From Cyanobacteriota bacterium (GTDB taxonomy: Bacteria > Acidobacteriota > Vicinamibacteria > Vicinamibacterales > UBA2999): a stretch of DNA of 64,000 nucleotides. This document shows positions 32,914 to 44,139 of the stretch, piece after piece (positions within the stretch are counted from its first letter, which is position 1; every line of letters starts with the position of its first letter). The stretch lies in contig JAIEMQ010000023.1 in assembly GCA_019752015.1 (NCBI GenBank), positions 22,940 through 86,939 of the forward strand, in the 5' to 3' direction. A program made the translations under genes and the position numbers. The notes beneath the pieces were generated by a model that saw nothing but the letters and a program-made list of their open reading frames with translations, ran no database searches and had not been told where the DNA came from.

Positions 32914-34259
32914 GGAACAGGAATCTCCAGCGGCGCGCCGCCGGCGTTGATCCGCGCGGCGCCGGTCCAATGCAGCCGGCTCGCGGTGGGCTTGTAGTTC
33001 TCGTCGAGGCCGAACAGCGTATTGAGCCGCGTGAAGATCACCGGCGTCGTCGACGGCTTGTCCTGGCGCGCGAACGCGAGCACGCGGACCGCGCTGACGT
33101 TATCGACCGTGGTATTCGCCGGCAACGGCGCCGCGCCGCGGAAACAACCATCGCGCGCGATGCGATAGCCGGCGCCGCGATCGGCGGCGATCCACTTCTC
33201 GTTGACCTCGATCGCAAACGTCAACGCGCGATTGCCGAGTGTTCCGCAGCCTTCGAGATACGCGTAGCGACGCGGATCGGGAATCGCGCCTTTGCCGGGC
33301 GGCGGGTCGTCCCCAATCTTGCCCTCGCGCGCGAGCTCCTTCGCCGCCACCTCGTAGGTCCACGCGTTGGTGTCCATCACCATTTCGCGAGACACGTCGG
33401 TGAGATTCGCAAGGATCGGCGCCGGCGCATACCGCACCGTGGTCGTGCCGTGATCGAGCACCATGTTGTTCGACGTGCTCACCCACAGCAGCGGATGCCT
33501 GCCTTCGCGCGTGCCCGTGAACGGCAGGATCTTGTGCTCCGGCCCCTGCATGTCTTCACGGCGAATCGATCCGTCGTCCGCGATCTCGACGCTGTAGATG
33601 TGTTCGATGTCCGTGGTGCGTCCCCACGTCGCCATCAGGCGATCGGCCGGCGTGCCGCCATCTTCGTTCGAGAAGATGACGGTGTATCGATAGCGTTTGC
33701 CGTTCTCCGCCGGCTCGACCTCGTACCACATCAGGATCGGCACGTCGGTGAACTTGCCGACGGTGTCGGGCCGCGCGTAGACGAACGGCGCGCGCGACAG
33801 CGCCTCGTAGTGTTCCGAAGATGCCTCCACGAGATCGACGCCGGCTCTCCAGAGCGCGGGGGTCGAGCTTGTGAAGGCGCGTGCGCTGAGGTCGGGATCC
33901 TGGACGATGGCGAGCGTGTGTTTGCCGCTCGACACGGCGCCGAGCATGACGCGATATTCGGACTCGCCGCCTCTGACAATCGGCAGCGAGATCGGCGCCC
34001 GACCATCGACCGCCAGCTTGAGCACCGCCGCCGCGGTCCCGGTTTTCTCCCAGGCACACTCGTCGCACGTGACGCTTACCGTCGCGATCGCCTCGGCATT
34101 GCCCGAGGCGTTGAATTCGGTGAACGCGACGCCGGCCACCGGTGCAGGCACATCGACGCGGCAGCTCGCGACTGCCGCGATCACAAGGGGCAGGAGACCA
34201 AGGACCAGCAGTCGCCCTGATCCCTGATTCCTGATCCCCGATCCCTGGCTAGAACCCAA
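32910..34259 (-). CDS. Lipoprotein-like hypothetical protein in the sugar-uptake operon
   Basis: 449 residues, translationally coupled on both sides. A hydrophobic helix with lipobox-like AAVASC follows an N-terminus encoded by a CCCTGAT-type repeat (Gly-Ser-Gly-Ile-Arg-Asn-Gln-Gly-Ser-Gly), so the true start may be further in. The body is beta-rich, with CDECAWEK, VPILMWYEVEPAENGKRYRYTVIFSNEDGG, YSVEIADDGSIRREDMQGPEHKILPF and a Cys pair in LEGCGTL/RDGCFRG. No family recognised. Position in the operon suggests a surface substrate-binding or processing role. Confidence 0.65.
34215..34248. repeat. CCCTGAT/CCTGATT tandem repeat
   Basis: Near-repeats of ATCCCTG and ATTCCTG, forming the 5' end of the lipoprotein gene and adding a Gly-Ser-Gly-Ile-Arg-type peptide before its signal helix. 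Confidence 0.6.
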
Positions 34260-36899
34260 GTCTCAGCGATACCTGCGCGACGCGCGGATCGCCCGCGAGC
34301 GACGAGATCACACCGGCGTTCGCCGCCGAAATGTTCGCCGCCGGCAAGCCGAAGTTGGCGCGGTTGAAGACGTTGAACACATCCGCGCGAATCGTCACGC
34401 TGGCGCGGCTGTTGAACGCAATGCGGCGCTGCACGCTCATGTCGAACGTGGCCCACCCCGGTCCGCGCAGGATGTTGCGTCCCGCATTGCCGAACGTGCC
34501 CGACGGCACCGCGGTGAAGGCCGCCGGGTTGAACCACTGCGCGACGGTCCGCGCGCCTTTGGGATCGCCGGTCAGGTTCGGCAGGCCGGTCTGGTCGGCG
34601 CCGACGTTATTGTTGCCTTGCGTCACGGTGAACGGCCGTCCCGAGCGCGCGCTGTAAATGCCGCTCAGCAGCCAGCCGCCGAGGATCGTGCCGGCCGCAC
34701 CGCTCGACAGCATCGGCTTGCCCTCGCCGAACGGCAGCTCGACGATGAAGTTCGCGACGAAGCGATGCGTGATGTCGAAATCGCTCGGCCCTTCCCACGA
34801 CTTCAGATCGCGCGTGTTCTGCGGGCGGCCGGACGACGCGTTGAGGTGCTCCGGGGCCTGGTCGCGCGCCTGGCCGATCGTGTAGGAGGCGCGGTAACCG
34901 TGGCCGGCGCTGAAGCGCTTCTCGAACGACAGGTCGACGCCGCGATACGTCGCCGCGCCGCTCATCTCGCGCGCCTGGATGTTGCCGAAGTTCGGATACG
35001 GCACCGGACCGTTGGCATCGAGCGTGCCCGGCAGCGGCTGGTTGAGATTGCGGAGCACCGCGAGGTGTTGCGTGAACGATCCGACCGCGTCGGCCGAGGC
35101 CACCAGGTTGCCGGCCAGCTCGCGTTGAACGCCGCCGCCGAACTGCTGCACCATCGTGCGCGGTGAGTCCTGGAACGCGGCGCGCAGCTTCAGATTGCGA
35201 ATCACGAGGTTCGACGGATCGAGCGCAGTCCGAGGCTCAGCGTCAGCTGGTCGCCCGGCTTCCAGTCGTCCTGCACGAAGAACGAGCTCGACCACAGCTC
35301 CTGGGTGACGACGAACACGTTGGTGAGCTCGGCGCGATTCGGATAGCCGAGCAGGAAGTCGCCCAAGGCGTTGCCGGTGAACGTCGACTGGAAGCGCAGG
35401 TTGCCGCGCGTCGGCGCCACGTCGAAGTACTCGTTGGTCATCGGCATCATCAGGTCGACGCCGAACTTCACCTGATGACTGCCGCGCATCCAGGTCGTGG
35501 TGTTGAGCCACTGCACCTGGTTGGTGTGCTGGAGCTTCGGCATGAAGTTCGGCGAGCCGAGGCGGATGTAGCCGTCGATGTCGATGCCGACAATGCCGCC
35601 GGCGACGCGCGGATCCTCGGGCACGCCCTTGAAGCCGATGTCGGCCATGCCGCTCCGGCCGAACGGATCCTGCTGGCCGTCGTTGGTGCCCATCGCCCAC
35701 GACACCCGGGATTCGTTGACCAGCCGGCTGCCGATCACCTTGTTCCAGCGGATGAAATTGTTCGCGCCGGTGGTGTTCGGCAGCGGCACCAGCCGCATGA
35801 TCGCCGCCGCCACCGGATCGATGCGATCGGCTGGGATGGTGTGGTTCGGGAACGGCTGGCCGGTCAGCGGATCGCGCACGCTCGTCGTGAACACGCCGCG
35901 GCGCTGATCCGCCGTCATCACATTGCCGGTCCTCAGCACGCCCTGCTGGAGGCGGGTGCCCTCGTAGTCAATGAAGAAGAACGCGCGGTTGCGCATCAGC
36001 GGGCCGCCGACATTGCCGCCGAACTGGTTCTGCTTGTTCGCGGCCTTCGGCTGGTTCGCCGCCTTGGCGAAGTAGTTGATCGAGTCGAGGCGATCGTCAC
36101 GGTAGAAATCGTAGGCGGTGCCGCGGAGCTGGTTCGTGCCCGACTTGGTGTTGACGATGATCGCGGCGCCCGGCGACCAGCCATACTCGGCGGCGTACGG
36201 ACTCGTCACGACCTTGAACTCGTCGATCGCATCGACCGATGGCCTCGAGATCTGCGTCGTCAGCTCCTGCACGTTGGTCGAGAAGCTGTTGTTGGCAACG
36301 CCGTCGAGGAGGAAGTTGTTCTGCAGGCTGCGATTGCCGTGCACGCTGATGCCGCCGGTGCGGCCCGCCGACGTGCCGCCGGCCTGTTCGGTGTAGCGAT
36401 CGCTCTGCACGCCCGGCACCATCGCCAGCAGATCGTCCCAGTTCCGGATCGCCAGCGGCAGCTTGTCGACCTCGTTGGTGTCGACGACGGTGCCGAGCAC
36501 GGCGGACTCGGTGCTGAGCAGCGGCGTCACACCTTCGACCTTGACGGTCTCGCCGATCGATCCGACGGCGAGCGACAGATCGAGACGCGATCTGGCGCCG
36601 AGCTCCAGGCTGACGACTTGTTCGTATCGCTGGAAGCCGGTGGCCTCGGCCTGCACGAGATATTCACCCGGCATCAGGTTGACGACGAGATAGACACCCG
36701 CATTCGACGTCGTCGCGGCGGACGACACGCCGGTGGCAAGGCTGGTGACGGTGACCTTCGCGTTGGGCAGCACCGCGTCGGAGGCGTCGCGCACCACGCC
36801 GGTGAGCGTCGCGCGATCGACCTGCGCCAACGCCGGGGCGGCGCATACCAGCAGCGCCGCCAGGACCGCGGCCGAACACCGAGCCAATCGAGCCATCAT
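34249..36899 (-). pseudogene. Oar-like TonB-dependent receptor, broken by an internal deletion with frameshift
   Basis: The first frame (ATG 36899 after GAGGAGG, to 35202) gives the signal peptide, carboxypeptidase-regulatory-like domain (LTGVVRDASDAVLPNAKVTV, NLMPGEYLVQAEATGFQ), plug (KLPLAIRNWDDLLAMVPGVQSDR, GGISVHGNRSLQNNFLLDGV) and early barrel. The second (through to 34249) continues as NLKLRAAFQDSPRTMVQQFGGGVQREL to a final LRLGF. At about 35215 the join skips barrel sequence; relatives of this class run about 1000-1100 residues, so over 100 codons seem lost and the frame shifts. It heads the sugar-uptake operon and would have been its outer-membrane gate. Confidence 0.82.
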
Positions 36900-36940
36900 C
36901 GTCCTCCTCATGTGAAGCACGCCCAGGTAGAGGGTTATAT

Positions 36941-36960
36941 CCGTTCGGCGTGACGAACGG
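36941..36960. other. Hairpin between divergent receptor and kinase genes
   Basis: CCGTTCG and CGAACGG form a perfect 7-bp inverted repeat with a 6-base centre, just upstream of the -10-like TATCCT (36971-36976) of the kinase gene. Operator or fold; undecided. Confidence 0.4.
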
Positions 36961-36983
36961 AAGTCTTTGCTATCCTGAGATCC

Positions 36984-39170
36984 GTGACGGCCGCCGGCGA
37001 TCCGATCGCGCTCATCCCCGAACGAGACGAGCGGCAGGCCCTCCGGTTGCGGCGCTACCTGCTGGCGGCGGGGACGTCATTGATGGTCGTCGTGCTGCTG
37101 TATGTCGCCTACCTGCTGGGCGGTCTGGCATGGATCGGCTTCGTCGAGGGCACTGCGCTGATCCTGTTCTGGGTGGCGCTGTTCCACGTCATCCTGCGCA
37201 CCGGCTGGAACCTGAAGTTCCGCGATCCCAGCATGACCATGGCGCAGCTGTCGTCGTCGGTGGTGACGATGGCGTTCGTGATGTATCACGCCGATTCGGG
37301 GCGCGCCGCGCTGCTGATCGTGTTCCTGGTCTCGTTCCTGTTCGGCGTGTTCCGGCTGCGGACGCGGCAGTTGCTGTTTCTCGCCGGCGTCGCCATTTCG
37401 TCATACGGCTTGATGGTGTCGGCGCTCTATCGCAACAAACCGGACACGATCCAGGCGGCCGACGAAATCCTCCAGTTGATCGTGCTGGTTGTCACGCTGC
37501 CGTGGTTCGCGGCCATGGGTGGGTATGTCAGCCGCCTGCGCGACGAAATGATGCGCGCCAATCGCGAGCTGATCGCCGCGAAGAATGCCGCCGAAGCCGC
37601 CGCCCAGGCCAAGAGCACGTTTCTCGCCAGCATGAGCCACGAGATCCGCACGCCGATGAACGGCGTGATCGGCATGACCACCATGCTGCTCGAGACCAAC
37701 CTGACACCGGCGCAGCGCGAGTACGTCGAAGTGATTCGCGGCAGCGGCGACGGGCTGCTGACGATCATCAACGACATCCTCGACTTCTCGAAGATCGATG
37801 CCGGCAAGCTGGATCTCGATCTGGTGGCGTTCGATCCGCAGGCCTGCATCGAGGACGCCCTCGAGCTGGTCGCGCCGCAGGCGTTCGCCAAGGGCCTGCA
37901 CTTGACGTATCAGATCGAGACCGAGCTGCCCGATGTGATCGTCAGCGACATTACGCGCGTCCGGCAGATCCTCTTCAACCTGCTGAGCAACGCGATCAAG
38001 TTCACGCCGGGCGGCGACGTGACCGTGACCGCGGCGGCCACGCCGGGCGAAGCGGGCGCCGTCGAAGTGCGTTTCACCGTCGCCGATACCGGCATCGGCA
38101 TTCCGGCGGATCGTCTCGGCCGGCTGTTTCAGTCGTTCAGCCAGGTCGATGTGTCGACGACGAGAAAGTACGGCGGCACCGGCCTGGGTCTCGCGATCTG
38201 CCGGCGGCTTGCGGAAATGCTTGGCGGCCGCATCTGGGTCGAGAGCGTGCCGGGCCAGGGCAGCCGCTTCTCGTTCACGATCCACGCGAAGACCGGCGCG
38301 GCGGCGCAGGCGGTGCCGGCCGTGCCGATCGAGCGGCCGGCTGGACCGAAGCGGCACGTAAGCGGCAAGCGCGTGTTAATCGTGGACGATCACGCCGCCA
38401 GCCGCGCGGCGCTGCGGCGGCAGACCGAGCTGTGGGGACTCATCGCCGCGACGGCGATCTCGGGAGAAGAAGCGTTGTCGTGGCTGAGGCGCGGCGATCG
38501 CTTCGACCTCGGCCTGATCGACATGCAGATGCCCGGTATGGGCGGCGCGGCGCTGGCGGCGGAGATCGCCAAAATCGCCGGCGCCGCGTCGATGCCGCTG
38601 ATCGGCTTGCTGACGCCGGGGCTGCGCGAGGCGCCGCATCCCGAAGTCTTCGCGGCATCGATCACCAAGCCGATCAAGGCGTCGAAACTTTACGATGCGT
38701 TGATCGATGCGCTCGATCGCACGGCGCCGGCGGAGCGGCCGCCCGCAGCGGCCGCCGCGCACGCCGGTGAGCGGCTTGCCGATCGCCATCCGTTGCGTGT
38801 GCTGGTCGCCGAAGACAACGGCGTCAATCAGAAAGTCGCGCTCGCCATGCTCAAGCACCTCGGCTATCGCGCGGACCTCGCCGCCGACGGCGTTGAAGCG
38901 GTCGAAGCCGTGCGCCGCATTCCCTACGACGTCGTGTTCATGGACCTGCAGATGCCCGAGCTCGACGGCATCGACGCCACCAGGCAGATCGTCGCCGAGC
39001 ATCCGCCGGGACGCCGGCCGCGCATCATCGCGCTGACCGCGAACGCCTTTGAAGAAGATCGCGAGTTGTGCCTGAAGGCAGGCATGGATGATTACATGAG
39101 CAAGCCGCTGAAAGCGGAGACGCTGGAGGCGGCGTTGTTGCGAGCGGCGCGCATCGAAGCGCGCCGCTGA
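36984..39170 (+). CDS. Membrane-bound hybrid histidine kinase with two receiver domains
   Basis: 728 residues from GTG 36984. Six or so membrane helices (about residues 25-185) form the sensor. HisKA follows at [11 protein letters not shown] (His near 218) with HATPase motifs [17 protein letters not shown] and GGTGLGL. Receiver 1 (about 465-580: [22 protein letters not shown]) and receiver 2 (about 605-720: [35 protein letters not shown]) are both phosphorylatable by eye. No Hpt domain, so phosphate would pass to a separate protein. A TATCCT 7 bp before the GTG suggests near-leaderless expression. The ligand is unknown; the divergent uptake operon is a possible target. Confidence 0.88.
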   Translation: MTAAGDPIALIPERDERQALRLRRYLLAAGTSLMVVVLLYVAYLLGGLAWIGFVEGTALILFWVALFHVILRTGWNLKFRDPSMTMAQLSSSVVTMAFVMYHADSGRAALLIVFLVSFLFGVFRLRTRQLLFLAGVAISSYGLMVSALYRNKPDTIQAADEILQLIVLVVTLPWFAAMGGYVSRLRDEMMRANRELIAAKNAAEAAAQAKSTFLASMSHEIRTPMNGVIGMTTMLLETNLTPAQREYVEVIRGSGDGLLTIINDILDFSKIDAGKLDLDLVAFDPQACIEDALELVAPQAFAKGLHLTYQIETELPDVIVSDITRVRQILFNLLSNAIKFTPGGDVTVTAAATPGEAGAVEVRFTVADTGIGIPADRLGRLFQSFSQVDVSTTRKYGGTGLGLAICRRLAEMLGGRIWVESVPGQGSRFSFTIHAKTGAAAQAVPAVPIERPAGPKRHVSGKRVLIVDDHAASRAALRRQTELWGLIAATAISGEEALSWLRRGDRFDLGLIDMQMPGMGGAALAAEIAKIAGAASMPLIGLLTPGLREAPHPEVFAASITKPIKASKLYDALIDALDRTAPAERPPAAAAAHAGERLADRHPLRVLVAEDNGVNQKVALAMLKHLGYRADLAADGVEAVEAVRRIPYDVVFMDLQMPELDGIDATRQIVAEHPPGRRPRIIALTANAFEEDRELCLKAGMDDYMSKPLKAETLEAALLRAARIEARR

Positions 39171-39187
39171 TCGCGGTGATAACCTCG

Positions 39188-40171
39188 CTATCGCTTCGGA
39201 TGAGACTGGAAGAACCGCCACAGCACGGCGGTGGCGTCGAGATTCCGTGACGAAATGCCAAGTTTCCGGGTGACGAACCGCTCGCCCGGGCCCGCCAGCT
39301 CGCTTGGTGGCCACCGATGACCACCACCCGCAATCTCGTACCACGCCACGCCCGCATCGTCCCGGCATCCGGAGTACTCGCGCACGACGACTGATGTCCC
39401 GTCCTTTATCCGGGGCGGCTGCCGCGAGATGAGCGGCGTTCGATCACAACCATTGATCGACGACCAGAACGCTTCGGTTGCGCGGCTGCCTTCGACGGCT
39501 CCGCCACGCGCGGCCCGCACGTCTGCCCCGACGATGCCGCCGCGAAACGGCACCACGGGATCGTCGACACCCTGGATGGCCGCGACCGAAACGGCTGTCG
39601 CAGGACGGCAGCGCGGCACGAGATTGCTGGCCAGGCCCGCAATCACCGGCCCGATTGCGGCGAATACGTCGGCAGCGTCGCAGCCGAGGCGATGGACCAT
39701 GATGCCGCCGTTCGACGGACCGGCCGCGTAGATCCGTTTCGCGTCGATGCCTTGCCGCTTCTGGATGTCGCTGATCATCGCCCTCGTGAACGCGACGTCA
39801 TCAATCTGCTGGATGTCGGCCGGCGTCGCGCCGCGGCCATCGGCCCAACCTTTGTCGATGCCCTCTGGATATGCGACCGCGATTCCCTCGCGATCGGCGA
39901 GAGCGCTGAAGCCGGTCATCTGCTCCGTGTGTTCAGGAGTATCGGAGCCGCCGTGAAAAATCAGCACCAGCGGCACGCGCCGCCCGCGGTCTACGGCGTC
40001 GCCGACGTGCAGCAAGTATCGGCGCGTGATGCCGTTGGCGGCCAGTGAAACGCCGATAGTGCTGCGGACCCCGCCGGGTGGCGTCGCGACGCGGCCGGAC
40101 GGCCGCTGTCCGGCGGCCACCACGGAACCGAGTCCAACGAGGAGAATGCCGCCGGCAATCTTCGCGAGCAT
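39188..40171 (-). CDS. Secreted PHB-depolymerase/LpqC-type esterase
   Basis: 327 residues from ATG 40171 with a signal peptide (GGILLVGLGSVVAAGQ). LVLIFHGGSDTPEH is the oxyanion strand; AAGPSNGGIMVHRLGCD is the nucleophile elbow (GPSNG, a GxSxG variant with Asn); GVDDPVVPFRG holds the Asp and GGGHRWPP the His. The family covers polyhydroxybutyrate depolymerases and feruloyl esterases; substrate unclear. Confidence 0.82.
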   Translation of the reverse strand: MLAKIAGGILLVGLGSVVAAGQRPSGRVATPPGGVRSTIGVSLAANGITRRYLLHVGDAVDRGRRVPLVLIFHGGSDTPEHTEQMTGFSALADREGIAVAYPEGIDKGWADGRGATPADIQQIDDVAFTRAMISDIQKRQGIDAKRIYAAGPSNGGIMVHRLGCDAADVFAAIGPVIAGLASNLVPRCRPATAVSVAAIQGVDDPVVPFRGGIVGADVRAARGGAVEGSRATEAFWSSINGCDRTPLISRQPPRIKDGTSVVVREYSGCRDDAGVAWYEIAGGGHRWPPSELAGPGERFVTRKLGISSRNLDATAVLWRFFQSHPKR

Positions 40172-40246
40172 GTCGATGTCATCGGCAGATGGCCGGTCGA
40201 CTTGCAGGCTGGCGCGCAACGCGCTGCCCACGACGTCGCGGGCAAG

Positions 40247-43200
40247 CTACGACAGCAGCAACTCCAGATCCTCGCGCCGCAGATCTCGGATCAAACTGTC
40301 ATCCGCGCGCACAATCGCGTCGGCCAGGCGCCGTTTGGTGGCCTGCAGTTCCAGAACTTTTTCCTCGACGGTGTCGCGCGCAATCAGCCGGAAGGCAAAC
40401 ACCGGACGCGTCTGTCCGATACGGTGCGCGCGGTCGATCGCCTGCGCTTCGACGGCCGGGTTCCACCACGGATCCAGCAGGAAGACGTACTCCGCAGCCG
40501 TCAGGTTCAGGCCGAGGCCGCCGGCCTTGAGGCTGACCAGGAACAGCGGACATCCGGTGTTTTGAAACCGCTGCACGCGCGCTTGTCGGTCCCGCGTCTT
40601 CCCATCCAGGTACTCGTACGCCAGCTTTTCGTCATTCAGCCGCGCGCGCAGCAAGCCGAGCAGCGTGGTGAACTGGGAGAACACCAGCACCTTCCGCCCA
40701 TCTTCGACGAGCTCGTGGAGCCGCGGCAGGAGCATCTCCAGTTTGGCCGCGGGATCGCCCGCGCGCGCCGGATCGATCAGCGCCGGATGGCAGGCCGCCT
40801 GACGCAGCCGCAGCAGCGCCTCGAGGATCTGCAGTTTGGCGCGGCCGAGGCCACCGCGTCCGATCTTGCCGAGCAGCGATGTTCTGTAGTGGTCTCGCAG
40901 TTGGTCGTACAGCTTGCGTTGCGCCGGCTCGAGGTCGCAGTACAAGGTCTGCTCGGTGCGGGCCGGGAGTTCGGCGGCGACCTGTTCCTTGGTGCGGCGC
41001 AGGATGAACGGCCGCAGGCCCCGTGCCAGCATCGTCAACGTCTCGCTGTCCGGCGCGCGAACGGGCGCGGTTCCATTCGTCACTCTCGACATGGTGCCGA
41101 GCAGGCCGGGATTCAGGAAATCGAAGAGACTCCACAGCTCGCCCAGATGATTCTCGACTGGCGTGCCGCTGAGCGCGAGCCGGTGGTCCGCTCGCAGCAG
41201 TCTCGCCGCCTTCGCCGCGCTGGTCCTGGCGTTCTTGATCGCCTGCGCCTCGTCGAGAATCGCGTAATCGAACGCCATCTCCTTGAGCTCGGCGATGTCG
41301 CGCCGAAGAGTCCCGTACGTCGTCAAGACGACGTTGTGGTCGCGAATGCGATCGAATGCATCGCGGCGGTCGCTGCCGGTGAAATCGAGCACGCGAAGGG
41401 CCGGGGCGAAGCGCGCGGCTTCCTGCCGCCAGTTGAACACCAGCGAACGCGGCACGACGACAATCGACGGACGGAACGGCCGATCGCCTTGTTCGTGTTG
41501 CACGCGGCGTGCCTCGAGCGCGGCGAGCACCATGATGGTTTTTCCGAGACCCATCTCATCGGCGAGGCAGCCGCCGAAGCCGAACCGCCGCAGGAACTCG
41601 AACCAGCCAAGCGATTCGCGTTGATAGTCGCGCAGCACACCGTGGAACGCCGCCGGCGGATCGAGCGCGGCGATCCGTTCGAAGCCCGCCAGTTCGGCGC
41701 GCGCCTGGGCAAACACGTCGTCGGCCGAAATCTCCGGCTGCGTGGCCAGCCACGCGTCGAGGAGTGCTGCCTGGGGCCGCGCAAACCGGACGTGATCGAC
41801 CTCCGGCGTCCCGATGGCGGCAATTCGGCTGATGCGTGCGAGCCAGTCTTCCGGCAACAGCCCAAATGTGCCGTCACCGAGTGGCACGAACCGATCGCCG
41901 CGCCGCGCGGCCTGCAGCAGCGCCGGCAGCTCTGCGCGCAGACCGTCGAAGTCCACGCCGCCGCGCAGTTCGAACCAGTCGATGCCCGACTGCACCTTCA
42001 GGCTCACGGCGCCGGGTTGACGATACAGCCGGCCGTCCGCCTCGACGCGCCAGCCTTCGGCAAGAAGCACACGCACGACCGTGGGCAGCACGGTTTCCGC
42101 CAGATCGAGCCGTGTCCCACCGGTCTGCCAATCGGCCAGTCTCCGGATGCCGAGCGACTGGAGCCGGGACAACGCCGCCCGCTCCGCGTCATGATCCCGC
42201 CGCCACGACAGTCGCCGCTCGCGGTCGAAAATCAACGGTTGGGCGGACCACACGTCGACCTCGGATTCTCCGTAGAGAAACGACAGCTTCGCATCGACTC
42301 GACCGGCCTGGGCGTAGTCGCCGCTGCGGTAGCCGGTCTGAGGCCGCGTGATTCGGATGAGTGGACGCGGCGGTTCGCATCGCGCCTCGATGCGAAGCTC
42401 CTGAGGACACTCGATCTGCGCGAGGTCGGAAAGTGCGAGCGATTCGATGAGGGTCGCGGTTTCCGACGGGGGCACCGTCACCGGGCCGACGTCCAGCAAC
42501 TGCGTCATCCATCGATCCGCGCCGCCGGTGTCGAAGGCCGCAAACCGTGGCTGCCCTCCAGGCTGCTCAGGCGGCCAGAGGATCAGTGCCCGTGTGACGA
42601 ACATGGCATTGCGAACCTCGTCCTCGCGCTCACCGCTCCGGATCACGCCGTCGATGCGGTATCCGCTGTCGGGCGCACCTGTGATCCGCAGACCGAATCT
42701 CGCATCGCACGGATCCCACTCGACTGGAATGAACGACGCCGCCGGGTTCGGATAGACCGCATGCGGCATCACCTTCATGAGCAGTCGGCCGGTTGCGCAG
42801 AGGTGAGGCACCAGATCACGCTGCAGCGTGGGATTGAGCAGGAACGCTGAAGGCACCGGCAAGCCGCCGCCGTATCCGTTCCACGTCGATCCGCTATACG
42901 CCGGATCGGCGCCACAGACGGCCGCAAGGATGTTCCGGTCCATTTCGTTCGGAAGCCGGCCGATATCGCGCCGGCCGATCAGCACGGTCCTCGGCTTTGC
43001 CCAGTCTCCGGATTTTTTCCGATCTCTCGCAAACAACTCGATGAGCAGACCACCGGCCGCGGCCGAGCGTGCCGGTTCGAAGACGAAAATGAGCTCGCCG
43101 GTCAGCAGCGTCCGGGCGGGCAGCGGGTCGGGAGTTGGCGCGCTGACTCGTGAAAGAAACGTCTGCCAGGCGGGTAATGGCGGCGGAGCTGCTGTGCGAA

Positions 43201-43600
43201 CCGACGGTTCACGCCGTCGAGGTGCTGTGTAGGTCTCGTCGAGGTCGTCCTCGCTGACGTCATCAGCCACATCGACAAAGAGGTCATCGTCGAAGTCGAG
43301 CGACAGATTGGGTGGTGGATGAAGAGCGTCGGCCGCGTCGGCCGCAAGAATCGCCGCCCAGATGTGCTTGCACGGTTCGAGAGAGCCCTCGAAGTAGGGG
43401 CATGTGCAGTTCACGACCAGACGGTCGCCGGCCAGCGTCAGTAAGACGTCGTATTGGCGGCTGCCGCGGACGACGGCCGCGAAACGCGTGCGATCCGCCT
43501 GCACGGTGGTCACCCGTCCACTGTGAAAGTAGGATTCGCCGCGTGTACGAGACGCGTGGCTGATGAACCGCCGGGCGGCGGCGGCAAGCGTTCCAGGCAT
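40247..43600 (-). CDS. SNF2-family helicase with N-terminal SWIM zinc finger
   Basis: 1117 residues. SWIM motif VNCTCPYFEGSLEPCKHIW near residue 65; a long central SNF2-associated region; then SNF2 motifs: LADEMGLGKTIMVLAAL (I, near 685), DEAQAIKN (II), LSGTPVENHLGELWSL (III), VFSQFTTLLGLLRARL, SLKAGGLGLNLTAAEYVFLLDPWWNPAVEAQAIDRAHRIGQT (V-VI). This is the common bacterial SWIM-SNF2 translocase, implicated in chromatin-like remodelling, repair or defence; no proven role. It abuts the accessory island. Confidence 0.93.
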   Translation of the reverse strand: MPGTLAAAARRFISHASRTRGESYFHSGRVTTVQADRTRFAAVVRGSRQYDVLLTLAGDRLVVNCTCPYFEGSLEPCKHIWAAILAADAADALHPPPNLSLDFDDDLFVDVADDVSEDDLDETYTAPRRREPSVRTAAPPPLPAWQTFLSRVSAPTPDPLPARTLLTGELIFVFEPARSAAAGGLLIELFARDRKKSGDWAKPRTVLIGRRDIGRLPNEMDRNILAAVCGADPAYSGSTWNGYGGGLPVPSAFLLNPTLQRDLVPHLCATGRLLMKVMPHAVYPNPAASFIPVEWDPCDARFGLRITGAPDSGYRIDGVIRSGEREDEVRNAMFVTRALILWPPEQPGGQPRFAAFDTGGADRWMTQLLDVGPVTVPPSETATLIESLALSDLAQIECPQELRIEARCEPPRPLIRITRPQTGYRSGDYAQAGRVDAKLSFLYGESEVDVWSAQPLIFDRERRLSWRRDHDAERAALSRLQSLGIRRLADWQTGGTRLDLAETVLPTVVRVLLAEGWRVEADGRLYRQPGAVSLKVQSGIDWFELRGGVDFDGLRAELPALLQAARRGDRFVPLGDGTFGLLPEDWLARISRIAAIGTPEVDHVRFARPQAALLDAWLATQPEISADDVFAQARAELAGFERIAALDPPAAFHGVLRDYQRESLGWFEFLRRFGFGGCLADEMGLGKTIMVLAALEARRVQHEQGDRPFRPSIVVVPRSLVFNWRQEAARFAPALRVLDFTGSDRRDAFDRIRDHNVVLTTYGTLRRDIAELKEMAFDYAILDEAQAIKNARTSAAKAARLLRADHRLALSGTPVENHLGELWSLFDFLNPGLLGTMSRVTNGTAPVRAPDSETLTMLARGLRPFILRRTKEQVAAELPARTEQTLYCDLEPAQRKLYDQLRDHYRTSLLGKIGRGGLGRAKLQILEALLRLRQAACHPALIDPARAGDPAAKLEMLLPRLHELVEDGRKVLVFSQFTTLLGLLRARLNDEKLAYEYLDGKTRDRQARVQRFQNTGCPLFLVSLKAGGLGLNLTAAEYVFLLDPWWNPAVEAQAIDRAHRIGQTRPVFAFRLIARDTVEEKVLELQATKRRLADAIVRADDSLIRDLRREDLELLLS

Positions 43601-43824
43601 GGACGATCCGATTATACGAACCGGCCGATCGGTTTATCGATCGACGATCCTGGCGCTGTACCCCGGCGATGAACCGGACTGGACCACGCCTCTGAGACGC
43701 GTGGATGGGCGCCCCTCGGACGCGGGATGGGTGACCACGACCCAGAACTCCGGTACGTCGAACGAACGCCTCGTCGGTCTGCCGCGCGTCCACCGTCGGG
43801 GGCATGGTCGCATATACTCGATTC

Positions 43825-44139
43825 GTGCGAGCCCACCAGTGGATCGACCGACGCAGCCTGGCGTTGCACGACGCCGTAGCGGCCAAGTTGGAGGCGCAAC
43901 CGGAACTGCTGAACGTGGCGCGAGCGAACCTGCGGCGCTGGTTGCGGAGCAGTCCATCCGAGCCCTTGCTTGAGTGGGCGCGCGTCCTCGACACGACGCC
44001 GTTGCCGGATCTGATCGTGTTACTTCGATCGTCCGATGAGGACGCGATCCGCTTGCGACAGTCCAGTCCGTTTGCCGGACTCCTGGCGCCGCGCGAGCGC
44101 CAAACGATCTTGCAGGACTATGAATCGCGCCGCACTTGA
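43825..44139 (+). CDS. Putative antitoxin partner of a DUF6036-type nucleotidyltransferase
   Basis: 104 residues from GTG 43825; an ATG at 43804 would add seven residues. TATACT at 43813-43818 lies six bases before the GTG, suggesting near-leaderless expression. RRSLALHDAVAAKLEAQPELLNVARANLRRWL, then LEWARVLDTTPLPDLIVLLRSSDEDAIRLRQSSPFAGLLAPRER, is a helical protein I associate with antitoxin-like genes placed before nucleotidyltransferases. It overlaps the next gene by 20 bp. Confidence 0.7.
   Translation: MRAHQWIDRRSLALHDAVAAKLEAQPELLNVARANLRRWLRSSPSEPLLEWARVLDTTPLPDLIVLLRSSDEDAIRLRQSSPFAGLLAPRERQTILQDYESRRT

Noticed and set aside
40202..42850. Plus-strand open frame (882 codons)
   Set aside because: Antisense shadow of the SWIM-SNF2 helicase gene, whose motifs are unmistakable on the minus strand.
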